From contig CAVWXT010000002.1 in the NCBI GenBank assembly GCA_963759115.1, forward strand, positions 496,001-560,000: a stretch of 64,000 nucleotides of DNA, given 5' to 3'. Shown piece by piece: positions 20,197-30,014 of this stretch. Positions within the stretch are counted from its first letter, which is position 1. Every line of letters starts with the position of its first letter. This DNA is from CAVWXT01 sp963759115 (lineage in GTDB: Bacteria > Planctomycetota > Planctomycetia > Pirellulales > Thermoguttaceae). Under the pieces are notes generated by a model. The model did not search any database. It had not been told where the DNA came from and worked only from the letters and a program-made list of their open reading frames with translations. A program made the translations under genes and the position numbers.

Positions 20197-20217
20197 GCGG
20201 CCGGTGAGAAAGGCGGG

Positions 20218-20688
20218 CTAGCCCCGGCCGGCGGCCATCGAGGGCGCACGGCCGGACGAGGCCGGCGGCGGCTTCCAGGTGCCGCGGCGATTCGTGGGCG
20301 GCCCCGCCGTATGGGCTCCTTTGGCCGTCGGATAGTAATGCGAGTAGTTCATGTACCTCACGTACTCGGTGGCCGATCCAGTAGGCCGAACGCCGGCGTG
20401 CTCCTCCTGGAGCTGAGTCATGTCCTGGCCGAGCGAATTGACCCCCGCTTCGTTGCGCTGGATGTCGGCTTGCTGCCGCTGGAGAGTATCGTTCAGGTCA
20501 ACCCGCGGGCGGACGAACGTGTGGTAGTTGTCGATCGGGCCGCCGTTCTTTTGATACAGGCCAAACCAGGGGCTCAGCGTCGGGCGACTGCCGAAGTCGG
20601 TGGCCTGGCCCTGTGCATGCGTTACCTGGGCGATGGAAAGGACTGCCCCAACGGTCAAAGACGCTACCACGGTCTGCAATCGCGTCAT
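20218..20688 (-). CDS. Hypothetical secreted protein
   Basis: About 156 residues from ATG at 20688, with AAGGAAGC upstream. The N-terminus is a signal peptide (VVASLTVGAVLSIAQVTHAQ), so the mature protein is exported. The central part RPTLSPWFGLYQKNGGPIDN followed by a short coiled-coil-like region and YVRYMNYSHYYPT resembles a small secreted family I associate with Pirellulales, of unknown function. The C-terminus is Pro/Gly/Arg-rich. Confidence 0.6.
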   Translation of the reverse strand: MTRLQTVVASLTVGAVLSIAQVTHAQGQATDFGSRPTLSPWFGLYQKNGGPIDNYHTFVRPRVDLNDTLQRQQADIQRNEAGVNSLGQDMTQLQEEHAGVRPTGSATEYVRYMNYSHYYPTAKGAHTAGPPTNRRGTWKPPPASSGRAPSMAAGRG

Positions 20689-20954
20689 GGCTGCTTCCTT
20701 TTCTTCAACCGCCCCCGCCCGCAATGCCCAAAACATCGTATTATTCTATAGCGGCAGAGCAATAAGGACAATGCTCACGCGCTCTCGTCTATTGTTGACC
20801 TATCGACATGAGGCAAGTGATGGCTTTTCGGTTTTTTCTGAATTTGCCGGACTGTAGTCTGGTGGCCGAAAACGCCGTTGGTTGCCGCAGGGACAAATCA
20901 ACCCGGTTGGCGTTGGAGATTGCCCACCCAATCGGATACGCTGTAATTATCGTC

Positions 20955-21143
20955 ATGGCACACGAAATTGCCAAGCTCATGCTGGAGCATGCAGGCACCT
21001 TCTTGGAGCGGGCCGAGGCGATCCGAGTCGCGCTTTCCCTAGGCATGCCCCTTCACGATATCGAGGAATACCTCGACTGGCTGGATGCGACCAGGGGTCC
21101 ACTGCCCGATTCGTCTAACGGAGGGGCTCAAGCCGAGCAGTGA
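20955..21143 (+). CDS. Small helical hypothetical protein
   Basis: About 62 residues from ATG at 20955. The sequence (HEIAKLMLEHAGTFLERAEAI, then GMPLHDIEEYLDWLDATRGP) is mostly helix, acidic, with no signal peptide. An upstream in-frame start at 20808 would add a stretch of unrelated composition. No convincing ribosome-binding site is seen, and the product is not recognised. It may be co-regulated with the sigma-factor gene downstream. Confidence 0.5.
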   Translation: MAHEIAKLMLEHAGTFLERAEAIRVALSLGMPLHDIEEYLDWLDATRGPLPDSSNGGAQAEQ

Positions 21144-21306
21144 GAACGGATCCCCGTCATCGCAGTGCCTCTCTCCTCGCCTTATCCCGCCGACACCACT
21201 TTTCGGCAAAATTCCGGGTTTCGGCGTTTGACAGGCCCGCGGTGAATCGGTAGACTCGATGCTATGCGGGCGGTTAGATCGCCTGCACCAGGGAGGGGGG
21301 CGACCT

Positions 21307-21999
21307 GTGCCGAGTCGCCCTGTCGTCTTGCATTCCGATTTGCTTGCTGTGAAGAAGAAGCAATCACAACCTGACGCATGTGACGGCCCGATCGTCGCAT
21401 CGCCGATTGACAAGCCGACCGTTCAGGCCGGCGAGGAAGACACTGACGTGACCGGAACGCACGGGGACGGTTTGCTGGCCGAACGATGTCTCGCCGGCGA
21501 AGTGGCCGCGTGGGAGCAGCTTTACGCACAGTGTCACCAGCCGCTGTTGGTCTCGATCGGGATCTTGCTCGGCCGGCAAAGCAGCGATGCAAATCTGGCG
21601 GACGAAATCGCCGCTCGTGTGTGGTACGCCCTCGTGGCCAACGACGGCGAACTGCTGGCACGCTACGATGCCACACGAGGTGCGCGGCTGATTACGTTCC
21701 TCAGGGCGCTGGCGAAGAATGAAATCGTCCGTCACTTTCGCGAGGAAGTCCGTCGCCGGAATCGTGAGTTGTCGGCGATCCGCGAGAGACCACGGCACCA
21801 GGAGAGGACTCTGAGCCAACAGGTCAACTCGCTGACCAAGTTCCTCTGCACGCTGACTCCTCAAGAAAAGGTCTTCTGCAGCGATTACCTGTTGGCCGAG
21901 CCGGCCGCGGCGGAAGGGCCGTACTCCTCAGCCAGCATCTGGCAACTGAGCCACCGCGTCTATCACAAGCTGCTCCGCTTTCTGAACGTCGGTCGGTGA
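21307..21999 (+). CDS. RNA polymerase sigma factor (ECF-like)
   Basis: About 230 residues from GTG at 21307, which has a strong GGGAGGGG upstream. After an acidic linker, the region LLAERCLAGEVAAWEQLYAQ is typical of sigma region 2. The segment RGARLITFLRALAKNEIVRHFRE matches the -10 recognition part. The C-terminal region (LTPQEKVFCSDYL ... IWQLSHRVYHKLLRFL) corresponds to a divergent region 4 helix-turn-helix. Several planctomycete ECF groups have such variant region 4 sequences. No anti-sigma gene is adjacent. Confidence 0.72.
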   Translation: MPSRPVVLHSDLLAVKKKQSQPDACDGPIVASPIDKPTVQAGEEDTDVTGTHGDGLLAERCLAGEVAAWEQLYAQCHQPLLVSIGILLGRQSSDANLADEIAARVWYALVANDGELLARYDATRGARLITFLRALAKNEIVRHFREEVRRRNRELSAIRERPRHQERTLSQQVNSLTKFLCTLTPQEKVFCSDYLLAEPAAAEGPYSSASIWQLSHRVYHKLLRFLNVGR

Positions 22000-22013
22000 T
22001 CTTCGGGCCGTGA

Positions 22014-22739
22014 CTACGGATCGACGCAATCCCACCCAAAGAAGGCTGCCACGTTGCGGACGCCGGGATCGGCGCCGCCGGTGTCGCGCGGGCATCGCGC
22101 ATCGGCCAGACTCGCACCGCCGGAGACTCCCGGCTGCGAGGTCCGCGGCGCGGGGGGCGAGATCGACCGCCGCAACGCGGCCAACTCCCGCGATCCTTCC
22201 ACGTCGCCGCTCTCAGGGACTCGCCTGACACTGGCAACCGCACCTCGCCGAAGCGCGGCCCCGCGCAGGGCGTGCGGTTGGCCCGTCTTGGCATCCTCTT
22301 TCGGCGGCGCGTCGGGCTTGTCCGGCATCGGGGCCTGCAAACTGTCTTCCGGCAGCGGAGGCGCGGCCGGTAGTTTCGCCGCCGCCGGCCCTTCCTGCGG
22401 CGGCGGAGGCAAGTTGAGCACACGCGGCTCTTGCGGCGTTGGAACCACCTCCAAACCCGACGGCGACGTGCTCGTGCCCGCCCCTGCGCCGCCGGGCGGC
22501 AGGCCCGCGCAATACTCCGACCAACTGTGCCAACAGGTCGGATGGAATCCGTAGCAAGGATCGCACGGCGTCACGCGACACTCCTGTCGCTGCTGCGTGC
22601 AGGAGAAAAAATCACTGGGGTGGCCCAGGCTCTTCACACCGTCCCGGTAGGCACAACCGCCCACGGCCAGACTGGCACTCAGCAGCAACGCGATGCCGAG
22701 CGTCCGAACGGTTCTGCTGTTGGTGCCGTGCTGGATCAT
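22014..22739 (-). CDS. Hypothetical lipoprotein, Cys- and Pro-rich
   Basis: About 241 residues from ATG at 22739. The signal peptide ends in a lipobox (ASLAVGGC), so the product is a lipid-anchored envelope protein. A Cys/Trp-rich segment follows (CTQQRQECRVTPCDPC, then HPTCWHSW) and then a long Pro/Ala-rich, probably disordered region. No enzymatic motif. It is downstream of and on the same strand as the polysaccharide export gene, separated by part of a repeat element. Confidence 0.65.
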   Translation of the reverse strand: MIQHGTNSRTVRTLGIALLLSASLAVGGCAYRDGVKSLGHPSDFFSCTQQRQECRVTPCDPCYGFHPTCWHSWSEYCAGLPPGGAGAGTSTSPSGLEVVPTPQEPRVLNLPPPPQEGPAAAKLPAAPPLPEDSLQAPMPDKPDAPPKEDAKTGQPHALRGAALRRGAVASVRRVPESGDVEGSRELAALRRSISPPAPRTSQPGVSGGASLADARCPRDTGGADPGVRNVAAFFGWDCVDP

Positions 22740-22878
22740 GGTAGTAGAGCCGATTTCAATCCGCTCGAACGGAAAGAATTCCGTTCTACGACGCAGAGTG
22801 CCACTGGCTCCGCCAGTGCTGGTTTGTGCCTTTGCCGGCAGCGCACTGGCAAAGCCAGTGGCGCCCTCGCCGGACGAA

Positions 22879-22907
22879 CTGTCAGCTTTCACTTGTCAGA
22901 CCACTAG
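22879..22907. repeat. Solo end of the 14573-14695 MITE-like family
   Basis: Read on the minus strand it begins CTAGTGGTCTGACAAGTG and ends CTGACAG. This matches the left end of the element at 14573 in roughly three quarters of 29 positions. The adjoining 22790-22865 region holds hairpins built on the word GCCACTGGC. No matching opposite end was found. Confidence 0.55.
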
Positions 22908-22908
22908 C

Positions 22909-23982
22909 CTAGAAATTCCCCTGCGGGTTTCCGCCTCCCGACAACACGTGTCCGGAAAATCTCGTGACGGTGCCCACGCCCAAGAGCGAGAAGCCCATGA
23001 GCCGCTCCAGCGGGGCGGTGACCTTCGACAAGCCCGTGTCGAAGGCGATCAGCTTGTCCTCGGCAACAAACACGCGGTCGCCGGGCAGGATCTGGTAGTT
23101 CGTGCCGGCCGAGGCCTGGGCGGTAATGTCTTCCCACCGCACCGGCAGCACCTGCACCTGGCCCGGCTCGTCGGTGGGCCGGGCGATCCAAATCCGCGTC
23201 GAGGAAACCTGCCCCAGCCCGTTGATCTGCGAAATGGCGTCCAGCACCGTCTCGTTGCCGGTGATGGGGAAGCGATAAACGCCGTCGCCCAGGCCGGCCC
23301 CCTGCGTCACGATGTAATAGACCTTGCTGTTGTAGGCGAACACGTCCAGGGAGATTTCCGGGTTCTCCAGGTACTGCGAGAGGTATTGCTCCAGGGCCAA
23401 TTTGGCTTGGGCGATGGTCATGCCCACCACCGGCACGCTGCCGTAGCTGCCCATAGTCACGGTGCCGTCGGGGCCCACGAGGTGCTGGCCGGCGATCTGC
23501 TGCTTGGCCGCGGTGTCGGCCAGCGTGACCGAGACCACCGGCTCTTTCAGATAGGCCGCCAGGTGCTTGTTGATGGCCGCCTCGGCCTCTTCCACGGTCA
23601 GGCTGCCGACCTGGACCGATCCGTAGCGTACACCCAGCTTGACCAGTCCGCCCGGCTCGACCGAGTACACGCCGGCGATGGGGGCGTCGGGCAGCGTCCC
23701 TTGCACCTGGATGGAGAGCAGATCCAGGGTCCGCAGGTGATACGGAGGCTTGGGCACGACGTGGATCGCGTCGATCAACAGCACGTCGGGCGGTTCGATG
23801 ACGTAGGTGGGCAGCACGACCTTGCAGAGTTCACGCGGCGGCGCGGCGTGGGCGCGGACCGGCGTGTCGGCTGACGCGCGCATGTTCGGCTGACGTTGCA
23901 GGGCCTGGCAGCCGGTCCCTGCCCCCAGGGCGGCCAGTGTCAAGGCGTAACAGACGTAGCGGAGAGGGCGGAGGGAAGACAT
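22909..23982 (-). CDS. Polysaccharide export lipoprotein (Wza-like)
   Basis: About 357 residues from ATG at 23982, with AGGACATACG upstream. A signal peptide with lipobox (AGTGC) is followed by the polysaccharide export domain (YVIEPPDVLLIDAI ... YSVEPGGLVKLGVRYGSVQV). Two SLBB-like modules then appear (SVPVVGMTIAQAKLALEQYL and VYRFPITGNETVLDAISQINGL). The ending ILPGDRVFVAEDKL is typical. Family members form the outer-membrane channel for capsule or exopolysaccharide. No other exopolysaccharide gene is in the window. Confidence 0.88.
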   Translation of the reverse strand: MSSLRPLRYVCYALTLAALGAGTGCQALQRQPNMRASADTPVRAHAAPPRELCKVVLPTYVIEPPDVLLIDAIHVVPKPPYHLRTLDLLSIQVQGTLPDAPIAGVYSVEPGGLVKLGVRYGSVQVGSLTVEEAEAAINKHLAAYLKEPVVSVTLADTAAKQQIAGQHLVGPDGTVTMGSYGSVPVVGMTIAQAKLALEQYLSQYLENPEISLDVFAYNSKVYYIVTQGAGLGDGVYRFPITGNETVLDAISQINGLGQVSSTRIWIARPTDEPGQVQVLPVRWEDITAQASAGTNYQILPGDRVFVAEDKLIAFDTGLSKVTAPLERLMGFSLLGVGTVTRFSGHVLSGGGNPQGNF

Positions 23983-24016
23983 CGTATGTCCTGCGAAGCC
24001 CAACGGGTCCAGACTT

Positions 24017-24093
24017 GTAGGGTGCGTACAACGCACCTCTCTTAGGGCAAGTGACACGAACTTTCGGGTTGTGGTGCGTTCCACGCACCCTAC
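24017..24093. repeat. Inverted repeat, 21-base arms
   Basis: GTAGGGTGCGTACAACGCAC at 24017 is answered by the inverted arm ending at 24093, with three mismatches. A shortened relative occurs at 50513-50566. It lies in the 440-base gap between the Wza-like gene and the insertion sequence; the rest of that gap shows only a small hairpin near 24300. Confidence 0.7.
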
Positions 24094-24421
24094 GAAAACT
24101 CACATGTCCTGCTGTAGGCGGCAAATCGCGTCAAAGCGGCAAAGGCGGCACGGCACGAATACCTGTTTCTTTGCTTCCATTCGGCACAACAGTTACGACC
24201 GTTTTATTCCCACCGCACCAATTGGGCGAGGATTGGCACTTGCGCGGTCCGGTTGTAGCGGCTATTCCGCAAGGGAAAGCTGGGCAGACTTTAACGGCCG
24301 GGCAGCACAACTGCCGCGCTAAGAAGGCCCGCTGCCCCGATGGATGGGTGCCGCCGAAGAGGCGACCGAAGTGGTGGTCGCGCAACGCGGAATTGCTGCG
24401 CATGCTCGCGCAGTAGGACTA

Positions 24422-26088
24422 AGGACCGGCGAATCAATAGGTGTCGGAGTTTTGTGGCATATCTGATAGACTGGGGGCTAGTGTATGGAGTTTCTCATGG
24501 TCCTTTTGAATGGAGCCAAGGATGGCCTTCGTATTTCAGTTGCAGTACGATCCGGAAGTGGTGGAACAGGTTCGGGCCTTTTATCAAACGTTGTCCGAGA
24601 AAGATGGACGACGGTATGCTGCCGTCGAGGCTCGGCGGCTGGGGCATGGCGGGATCGAGTATGTGGCCGAGGTGTTCGGATGCTCGCAGCGAACCATTGA
24701 ACGCGGACTGGCCGAGTTGGACGGGTTGCCACACGATCCGGCAGCGGGACGAGTGCGACGAATTGGCGGCGGGCGAAAAAAAAATGGTCGAGACCCAGCC
24801 CGAACTTGTGGAGAACTTGAAGTCGGTGCTGGAAGTCCGCACAGCGGGCAATCCCGATGACGCCGGCGTGCTGTGGACGGACCTCTCGTCGCGGCAACTC
24901 GCGGACACCGTGACGGACATGGGAACTCCCGTCAGTCCACCGGTCGTGCGAGACTGGATGAAAGAGCAGAAGTTGGGGCGACACAAGATCGCCAAGGTTT
25001 TGGCAGGCGGACACAGCCCTGATCGGGATGCCCAGTTCCTCCGCATCGCCGAACTGAAGGCCAAGTACTTGGCGGCGGGCGACCCCGTGTTTTCCCTCGA
25101 TACCAAGGCAAAAGAACATCTCGGGCAACTCTTTCGGGAGGGCCGCGTGTGGACCCAGCAGGCCTTCCGGGCGTTCGACCACGACTTTCCCAGTTGGGCT
25201 ACCGGCGTCATTATTCCGCACGGCATCTACGACCTCCTTCGCAATCGCGGCCATCTCAACATCGGCCTGAGCCACGACACGAGCCAATTCGCGTGCGACA
25301 GCTTCCGCTGGTACTGGAACCGTATCGGCCAACGATGCTACCCGCACGCCAAGTTCCATCCTCTTGTTGTGCGACTGTGGCGGAAGCAATTCGGCGGCTC
25401 AGTATCTTTTCAAACAGGACTTGCAACACCTCGTCAACGAATTGGGAGTAGAAATCCGAGTGGCCCACTACCCAAGCTATTGCTCGAAGTTCAACCCGAT
25501 TGAACGCCGTTTCTTTCCCCATGTCGGTCGCGCCTGCCAAGGAATGCTGTTCGACACGCTCGACACCGTGGTCCGCCTGATGCGCAAAGCCTCGACCACC
25601 ACCGGCCTGCAAACGACAGTCAATGTTATCCACCGCATCTATGAAACCGGTCGCAAGGTCGCCGACAGCTTCAAAGCCGCCATGACCATTCTCTTTGACG
25701 ACTTGCTGCCAAAATGGGGTCTTCGGCAAAATCTGTGGGTGAAAAATGGGCCTACGGGGGATTCGTCCTGGCAAGGTGGATTTTCTGAGGGATGGCAGGG
25801 CAAATAAATGACGGTGGAAACAGCCGCAAAACCGGGGTTTTCTTGTTGTGTAACGGCCCTCGTCGGGTCTCCCACATCTGCAACGCACGGACCTTTGCCA
25901 CGGAAAAACGGGGATGGAATCTATGAATCAGATCGTTGAGGCTCCCGAAATCACGAAAACCCCTGAAAATCCAGATTCAAACTGAGTTTCACGGCCCAAA
26001 TCAACCCACAGATTCTGCCGAGGAGGCCCAAAATGGAACTACGTCGCCAAACCCCAATAATCCCGACAGTTATTGATTCGCCGGTCCT
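24422..26088 (+). mobile_element. Insertion sequence, ISAzo13 family
   Basis: Terminal inverted repeats start AGGACCGGCGAATCAATA at both ends (left from 24422, right ending at 26088 on the complementary strand) and stay similar for about 30 bases. The element is about 1667 bp and encodes a DDE transposase. The final 280 bases before the right repeat show no gene. No clean target-site duplication is visible. The family name is assigned from the transposase motifs and is known for Rhodopirellula-type elements. Confidence 0.8.
24522..25807 (+). CDS. ISAzo13-family transposase (two frameshifts)
   Basis: DDE transposase, about 425 residues in three frames. Frame 1 (24522 to about 24783) holds an N-terminal helix-turn-helix-like region (YVAEVFGCSQRTIERGL). 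Frame 2 (about 24784-25355) includes the first catalytic aspartate in FSLDTKAKEHLG. Frame 3 (about 25364-25807) has the second in CDCGGSN and the glutamate motif in KFNPIERRFFPHV. The first shift falls at a run of nine A (24776-24784). It could be programmed slippage or a homopolymer error; eight A would give one open frame. The second shift is near 25355 with no slippery run. All catalytic residues are present. Confidence 0.8.
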
Positions 26089-26118
26089 AAGCGATGTGCC
26101 ATTGTCGCGGAAGTAGGA

Positions 26119-26355
26119 TTACGCTTCCGGCGGGGCGGCTTCGCCGCCGACGATCTCCAGGGCTTGTTTCAACTGGCCGAACCCGCCCGTCATCTCGATC
26201 AGGCCGTGTACGCGAGTTGCCGCCGCAAGGGCCTTGTCCAACGCACCGTGTTCCTTGATGAAATCCTGAAGCTGCTTTACGGTGGCAATCGCATCAATCA
26301 GTTGTTGAGAACTGCCCGTGGTCTGCTGCTTCAGAGCAGGTGCTTTCTTTGCCAT
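26119..26355 (-). CDS. Small hypothetical helical protein
   Basis: 78 residues, beginning MAKKAPALKQQTTG and then a helical stretch (LIDAIATVKQLQDFIKEHG) with a Gly-rich turn and an Ala/Pro tail. The ATG has AAGGA at reasonable spacing. No signal peptide or known motif. It lies directly beside the right end of the insertion sequence. Function is not recognised. Confidence 0.55.
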   Translation of the reverse strand: MAKKAPALKQQTTGSSQQLIDAIATVKQLQDFIKEHGALDKALAAATRVHGLIEMTGGFGQLKQALEIVGGEAAPPEA

Positions 26356-26501
26356 GGTGGTTGATCCTTATTGAGAAATGTGCGTGCGGAACAAGAAAGA
26401 ACTCATACCCGTCGCGCCGACGGCAAGCCGGCCGAAGCGGGAGTCAGTGGGCTTCACGAGATGCTCCTCCAGCCAAGGATGATGGTTGTGGTAATTCGCG
26501 A

Positions 26502-27868
26502 TCAAGCGGGCCCCATGGCCGAATAGACTTTCCGAATGGCCCGGATGACGTCCCTCACCTCGTCATCGGTGAACTTGGGATTCATCGACACGCCGGCAGA
26601 GGCGCGAGGATGTTAAGGGTCCGCGGGCAGCACTCGCGGCCGTAGCGTATGGCGCGGCCCTCAGGGCTCTGAAAGGTAGGCCATGCCGGGTGGGCGGTCG
26701 CTTTCTTCTCGATTCGGGCAGCGACGGGAAGAACGGCCGATCCGGCGGGCGGCGAAGCGGGAAGCCCCTCGGCAGTTATCGCCTTGAGGAACTTGTCCCG
26801 CCGATCGGCGGTTCTCAGGTCGAGGAAGACCGCCACGCCCAAGTCGCCGTCCACGTCGTTCGATTTGCGGAGCTTCAGGCCCGGCAGGTCGGCAATGCCC
26901 TCGCGGACCTTGCGGGCATTCGTCCGCAGGCCCTCGCAGATCGTTTCCAGCTTGCGAAGCTGTGCGCGGAGGACCGCGCCGGTGAATTCGCTCATGCGGA
27001 AGTTGGGCGCCGCGAATCCCTGGAGCGAACCTCCGCCGACGGTCTCCGCGTGGGGCGATTTGATCGTGCCGAAATCGTGGTAGCGGACAGCCCGCTCGAA
27101 GAGCTTTGGATCACTGGTAATGACGGCCCCGCCCTCACCCGAGGTGATGGTCTTGCTCTGCTGGAAGCTATTGATGCCGATGTCGCCGACAGAGCCCACG
27201 TATTTCCCCTTGTAACGTCCGCCGGCACACTGGGCGCAGTCCTCCAAAACACGCAGACTATGTTTTCGCGCGATGGCGAGGATCGAGTCCAAGTCGGCCG
27301 GCCCCCCCTGGAGGTGAACGGCCATAATTGCCTTGGTCCGCGGCGTAATCTTGGATTCGATGTCGTTGGGATCGATCGCGAACGACTCGTCGATCTCAGC
27401 GAAGACCGGCAACCCACCCGCCAACACGATGGCGTCGTAGCACGCGTACCAGGTCCAAGCGGGGAGAATCACCTCGTCGCCCGGCCCGACTTCCAGTGCC
27501 ACGATCGCGGCCATTAGGGCCGTAGTACCCGAGGTCACACCCACGGCGTGCTTTACGCCGAGGTGCGTGGCATACTCCTTTTCGAACTGCGCCACTTTGG
27601 ACGGGCGGGCCGATCCTCGGAAAGGATTCCTCGATTCGACGACCTCGATGAGTTCCTTCTTCTCGTCGTCGTCGAAGAACTGCGGACCCGTATTCGGAGC
27701 GCGGAGTCGGGTCGTGCGGACCGGCGTCCCGCCGTCGATGGCAAGCTTCTCCTTGTCATCAGCGGCGGCGGCGCCCAGGAGTCGCCCGGACCCTATCAGC
27801 AGCGACGCGGCGCCCGCGCCTCCAACAGTCTCCAGAAACGCACGGCGGTTGGTCACGGCCTCGCTCAT
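26502..27868 (-). CDS. DegT/DnrJ/EryC1-family aminotransferase with Tat leader (C-terminal frameshift)
   Basis: PLP-dependent aminotransferase fold of about 455 residues. The start ATG at 27868 has AAAGGAG upstream. It opens with a twin-arginine leader, TNRRAFLETVGGAGAASLL, so the enzyme is predicted to be exported folded, unusual for this family. Core motifs are present: HAVGVTSGTTALMAA, EVILPAWTWYA, EDCAQCAGG, and the PLP-binding lysine in SFQQSKTITSGEGG. Near 26600 one base appears missing. In the next frame the expected C-terminus continues (VSMNPKFTDDEVRDVI ... IRKVYSAMGPA) to a stop at 26502. Without the correction it would end at 26582 with a few non-homologous residues. Substrate is unknown. 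Confidence 0.87.
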
Positions 27869-28233
27869 CGCGCTCTCCTTTTCAACTTGGCGGGAAGGCT
27901 TGATTACGCTCATGAGTATAGCGGTTTGCCAATGCCGCGAGAAGCGGGAGCCGCCAGCGCCGAACACGGTTGAACGGAAGATTCCCCTGAATTTGCGGTT
28001 TTCTTTGGGGGACGTCCACCAATTCGCTTGACATTCCTGCACTGCCTATTCATACTCAGGGCAGTTTGGCCAGGTTGAGTTCGGCGTGAACTGGATCTTG
28101 ACTCCGCTACGCCGCGGCAATGTCGCGGGGTGGCGAGGAATGCCGGTTGGGCAGGGCCGTGCCGCCGCGAAGGGCAGTGGCGATGCGTTGATCTTTGCCG
28201 GCGACGCTTGGCTTCGGCCACAAGGAGGGAGAG

Positions 28234-29694
28234 ATGTCGCAGTCACTTGGGCATCGTGTGTTGCTGGCAGCGTGTCTCCTGGGCATTCTCTTGTTGCCGG
28301 CCGCTCCGGCAGCGGCCATCGACATAACCGACGTGCAGTCCGGCGCTCGATCAGCCGCAGGTCAACGTGTTGCTCCGGACGACGCCCAACGGAGATCCGT
28401 TGGTGGCCGACTTCGGCATCGATGGCAGTACGATCAGCATTCAGGCCTATCTCGACACGGGGGCGAGCTGCGTCCTTTTGAGTCGCGACACGGCCGAAGC
28501 GATGCAAGTGAGCAAATTGTATTCCGGCGGCAATCCGGTCGTTTATCAGGACGTGACCGGCAACGGCGTCGTGCCTTTCGACGTTTCCCAGCAGTTGTAC
28601 GTCTCCGTGGCGCCGTTCCACCCGGATGTCAACCTCGAAGCCCCCTCGGGCTACACCCAATCGTTTGGCCCGGTCCGCACGCAGATCAACCAACAGTACG
28701 CGCTGTCGCCGTCGCTGGCGCTCGACGTGGTGGGCATGCCCGCCATGGCCGGCAAGGTCGTGGTGATGGACGCACGGCCGGTAGACAATGCCATCGCGTT
28801 TCTACAGAATCCCAGTTGGGAGAACTTGAACCTGGACATGCAGATCCACACGTTCTTGGTCAATCCGGGCACGCCGTTCAATCCGAGCAATCAGCTCGCG
28901 CCGGGCATTCCCACGACCAACCATCACGTCGCGCTGAGTTACGGCGATTTCAGCCGGTTTACGGAGATTGTACCCGGGGGAGCCGAGGGTCCGACGCTCT
29001 ACAAGAATCCGATCATCGGCCCCAACCCGGTGGCCAAGATCGACAACACTCTGCCGCCCGACAATACGCCGGGCATCACCGTGTCGTTGGGCGGGTTGTC
29101 GTCGACCGGCAGCTTTCTGTTCGACACGGGGGCCGCCGCGTCGATGATCTCCACGCACGTCGCGGCCGACCTGCACGTTCGCTACCGGGAGGGCACCTTT
29201 GGCACCAGCTCTTCCCTGTTGGAGACTTTCGATCCCGCCCACCCCGCTTCGCCCGGTTCGCTCATGCCAAATCAGTTTCAATTGACCCTCAGCGGACTTG
29301 GCCCGGACGTGAAGACGGCCGGGTTCTTCCTCGATTCGCTGCTGCTGCCGACCGTGGAAGGCAATCCCGGCAATGCCGCCGATCCCAATAACATCCGCTT
29401 CCTGGCGCCCCCGTATTGGTGTTGGACGTGAGCATGAAAGACCCGACCAGCGGGCAGACGCTGACGCTGGACGGCGTTTTCGGCATGAACTACCTGGTGG
29501 GCAGCGTGGAGTTGTTGGAAGACAGCAGCGACCTGTTCGGTGCGCTCTCGCCCGGCGCATTCGACTGGATCACCTACGACGAGCCCAACGGCGTACTCGG
29601 GCTCAACGTTCGCGACGTGCCGGAGCCGGCGACCCTGGTCCTGCTGCTCGTTGGTTTGATGGGGCTGGGGCTGCGGCGGTTGATGCGCCGGTGA
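28234..29694 (+). CDS. PEP-CTERM protein with pepsin/retropepsin-like aspartic protease motifs (two frameshifts)
   Basis: About 486 residues in three frames. The ATG at 28234 has AAGGAGGGAGAG before it and encodes a signal peptide (LLAACLLGILLLPAAPAAA). One extra base near 28337 shifts the frame; a second break at about 29413 (C5 where C6 is expected) shifts it back. The body contains two separate aspartic-protease signatures, YLDTGASCVLLS and FLFDTGAAASMIS, and a late G-x-x-G-like element (DGVFGMNYLVGS). The C-terminus is a PEP-CTERM signal: VPEPATLVLLL, a hydrophobic segment and RRLMRR, implying exosortase-dependent sorting to the envelope. Protease activity is inferred from motifs only. 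Confidence 0.82.
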
Positions 29695-30014
29695 GAGCCC
29701 ACAACGGAGGAGACTGTTGAGCTTCGCTGGCGCGCCCTGCGGAATGAAGGGCGTGCTGGGTGCCAGCATCACGCCCTCCCGGTCCTCTTCGTCGCCACGT
29801 ATGCGAGGCGCCGAGCCAATGAACGGAATAAGTAGTGATCGAACCCGTAGAGCCTCTTTCACTTCGCTTCGGGTACGATGAGAAGCAGGCGTCCGACATC
29901 CTCTGGGCAAGACGCCCTTGGGAGATTCAAAAAGCGCGTTCGGAGTCCGCACCCAAGCGGTAGTGGAGACAACGCGACGCCAGTTGCGCTGACGCGGCTG
30001 TCGTGGGTAGGCAA
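29695..30014. other. Intergenic region with one hairpin
   Basis: 320 bases with no convincing gene. AGGGCGTGCTGG at 29748 pairs with the sequence ending at 29777, with a three-base bulge, about 55 bases after the PEP-CTERM stop. There is no T-run, so a terminator role is uncertain. Confidence 0.4.
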
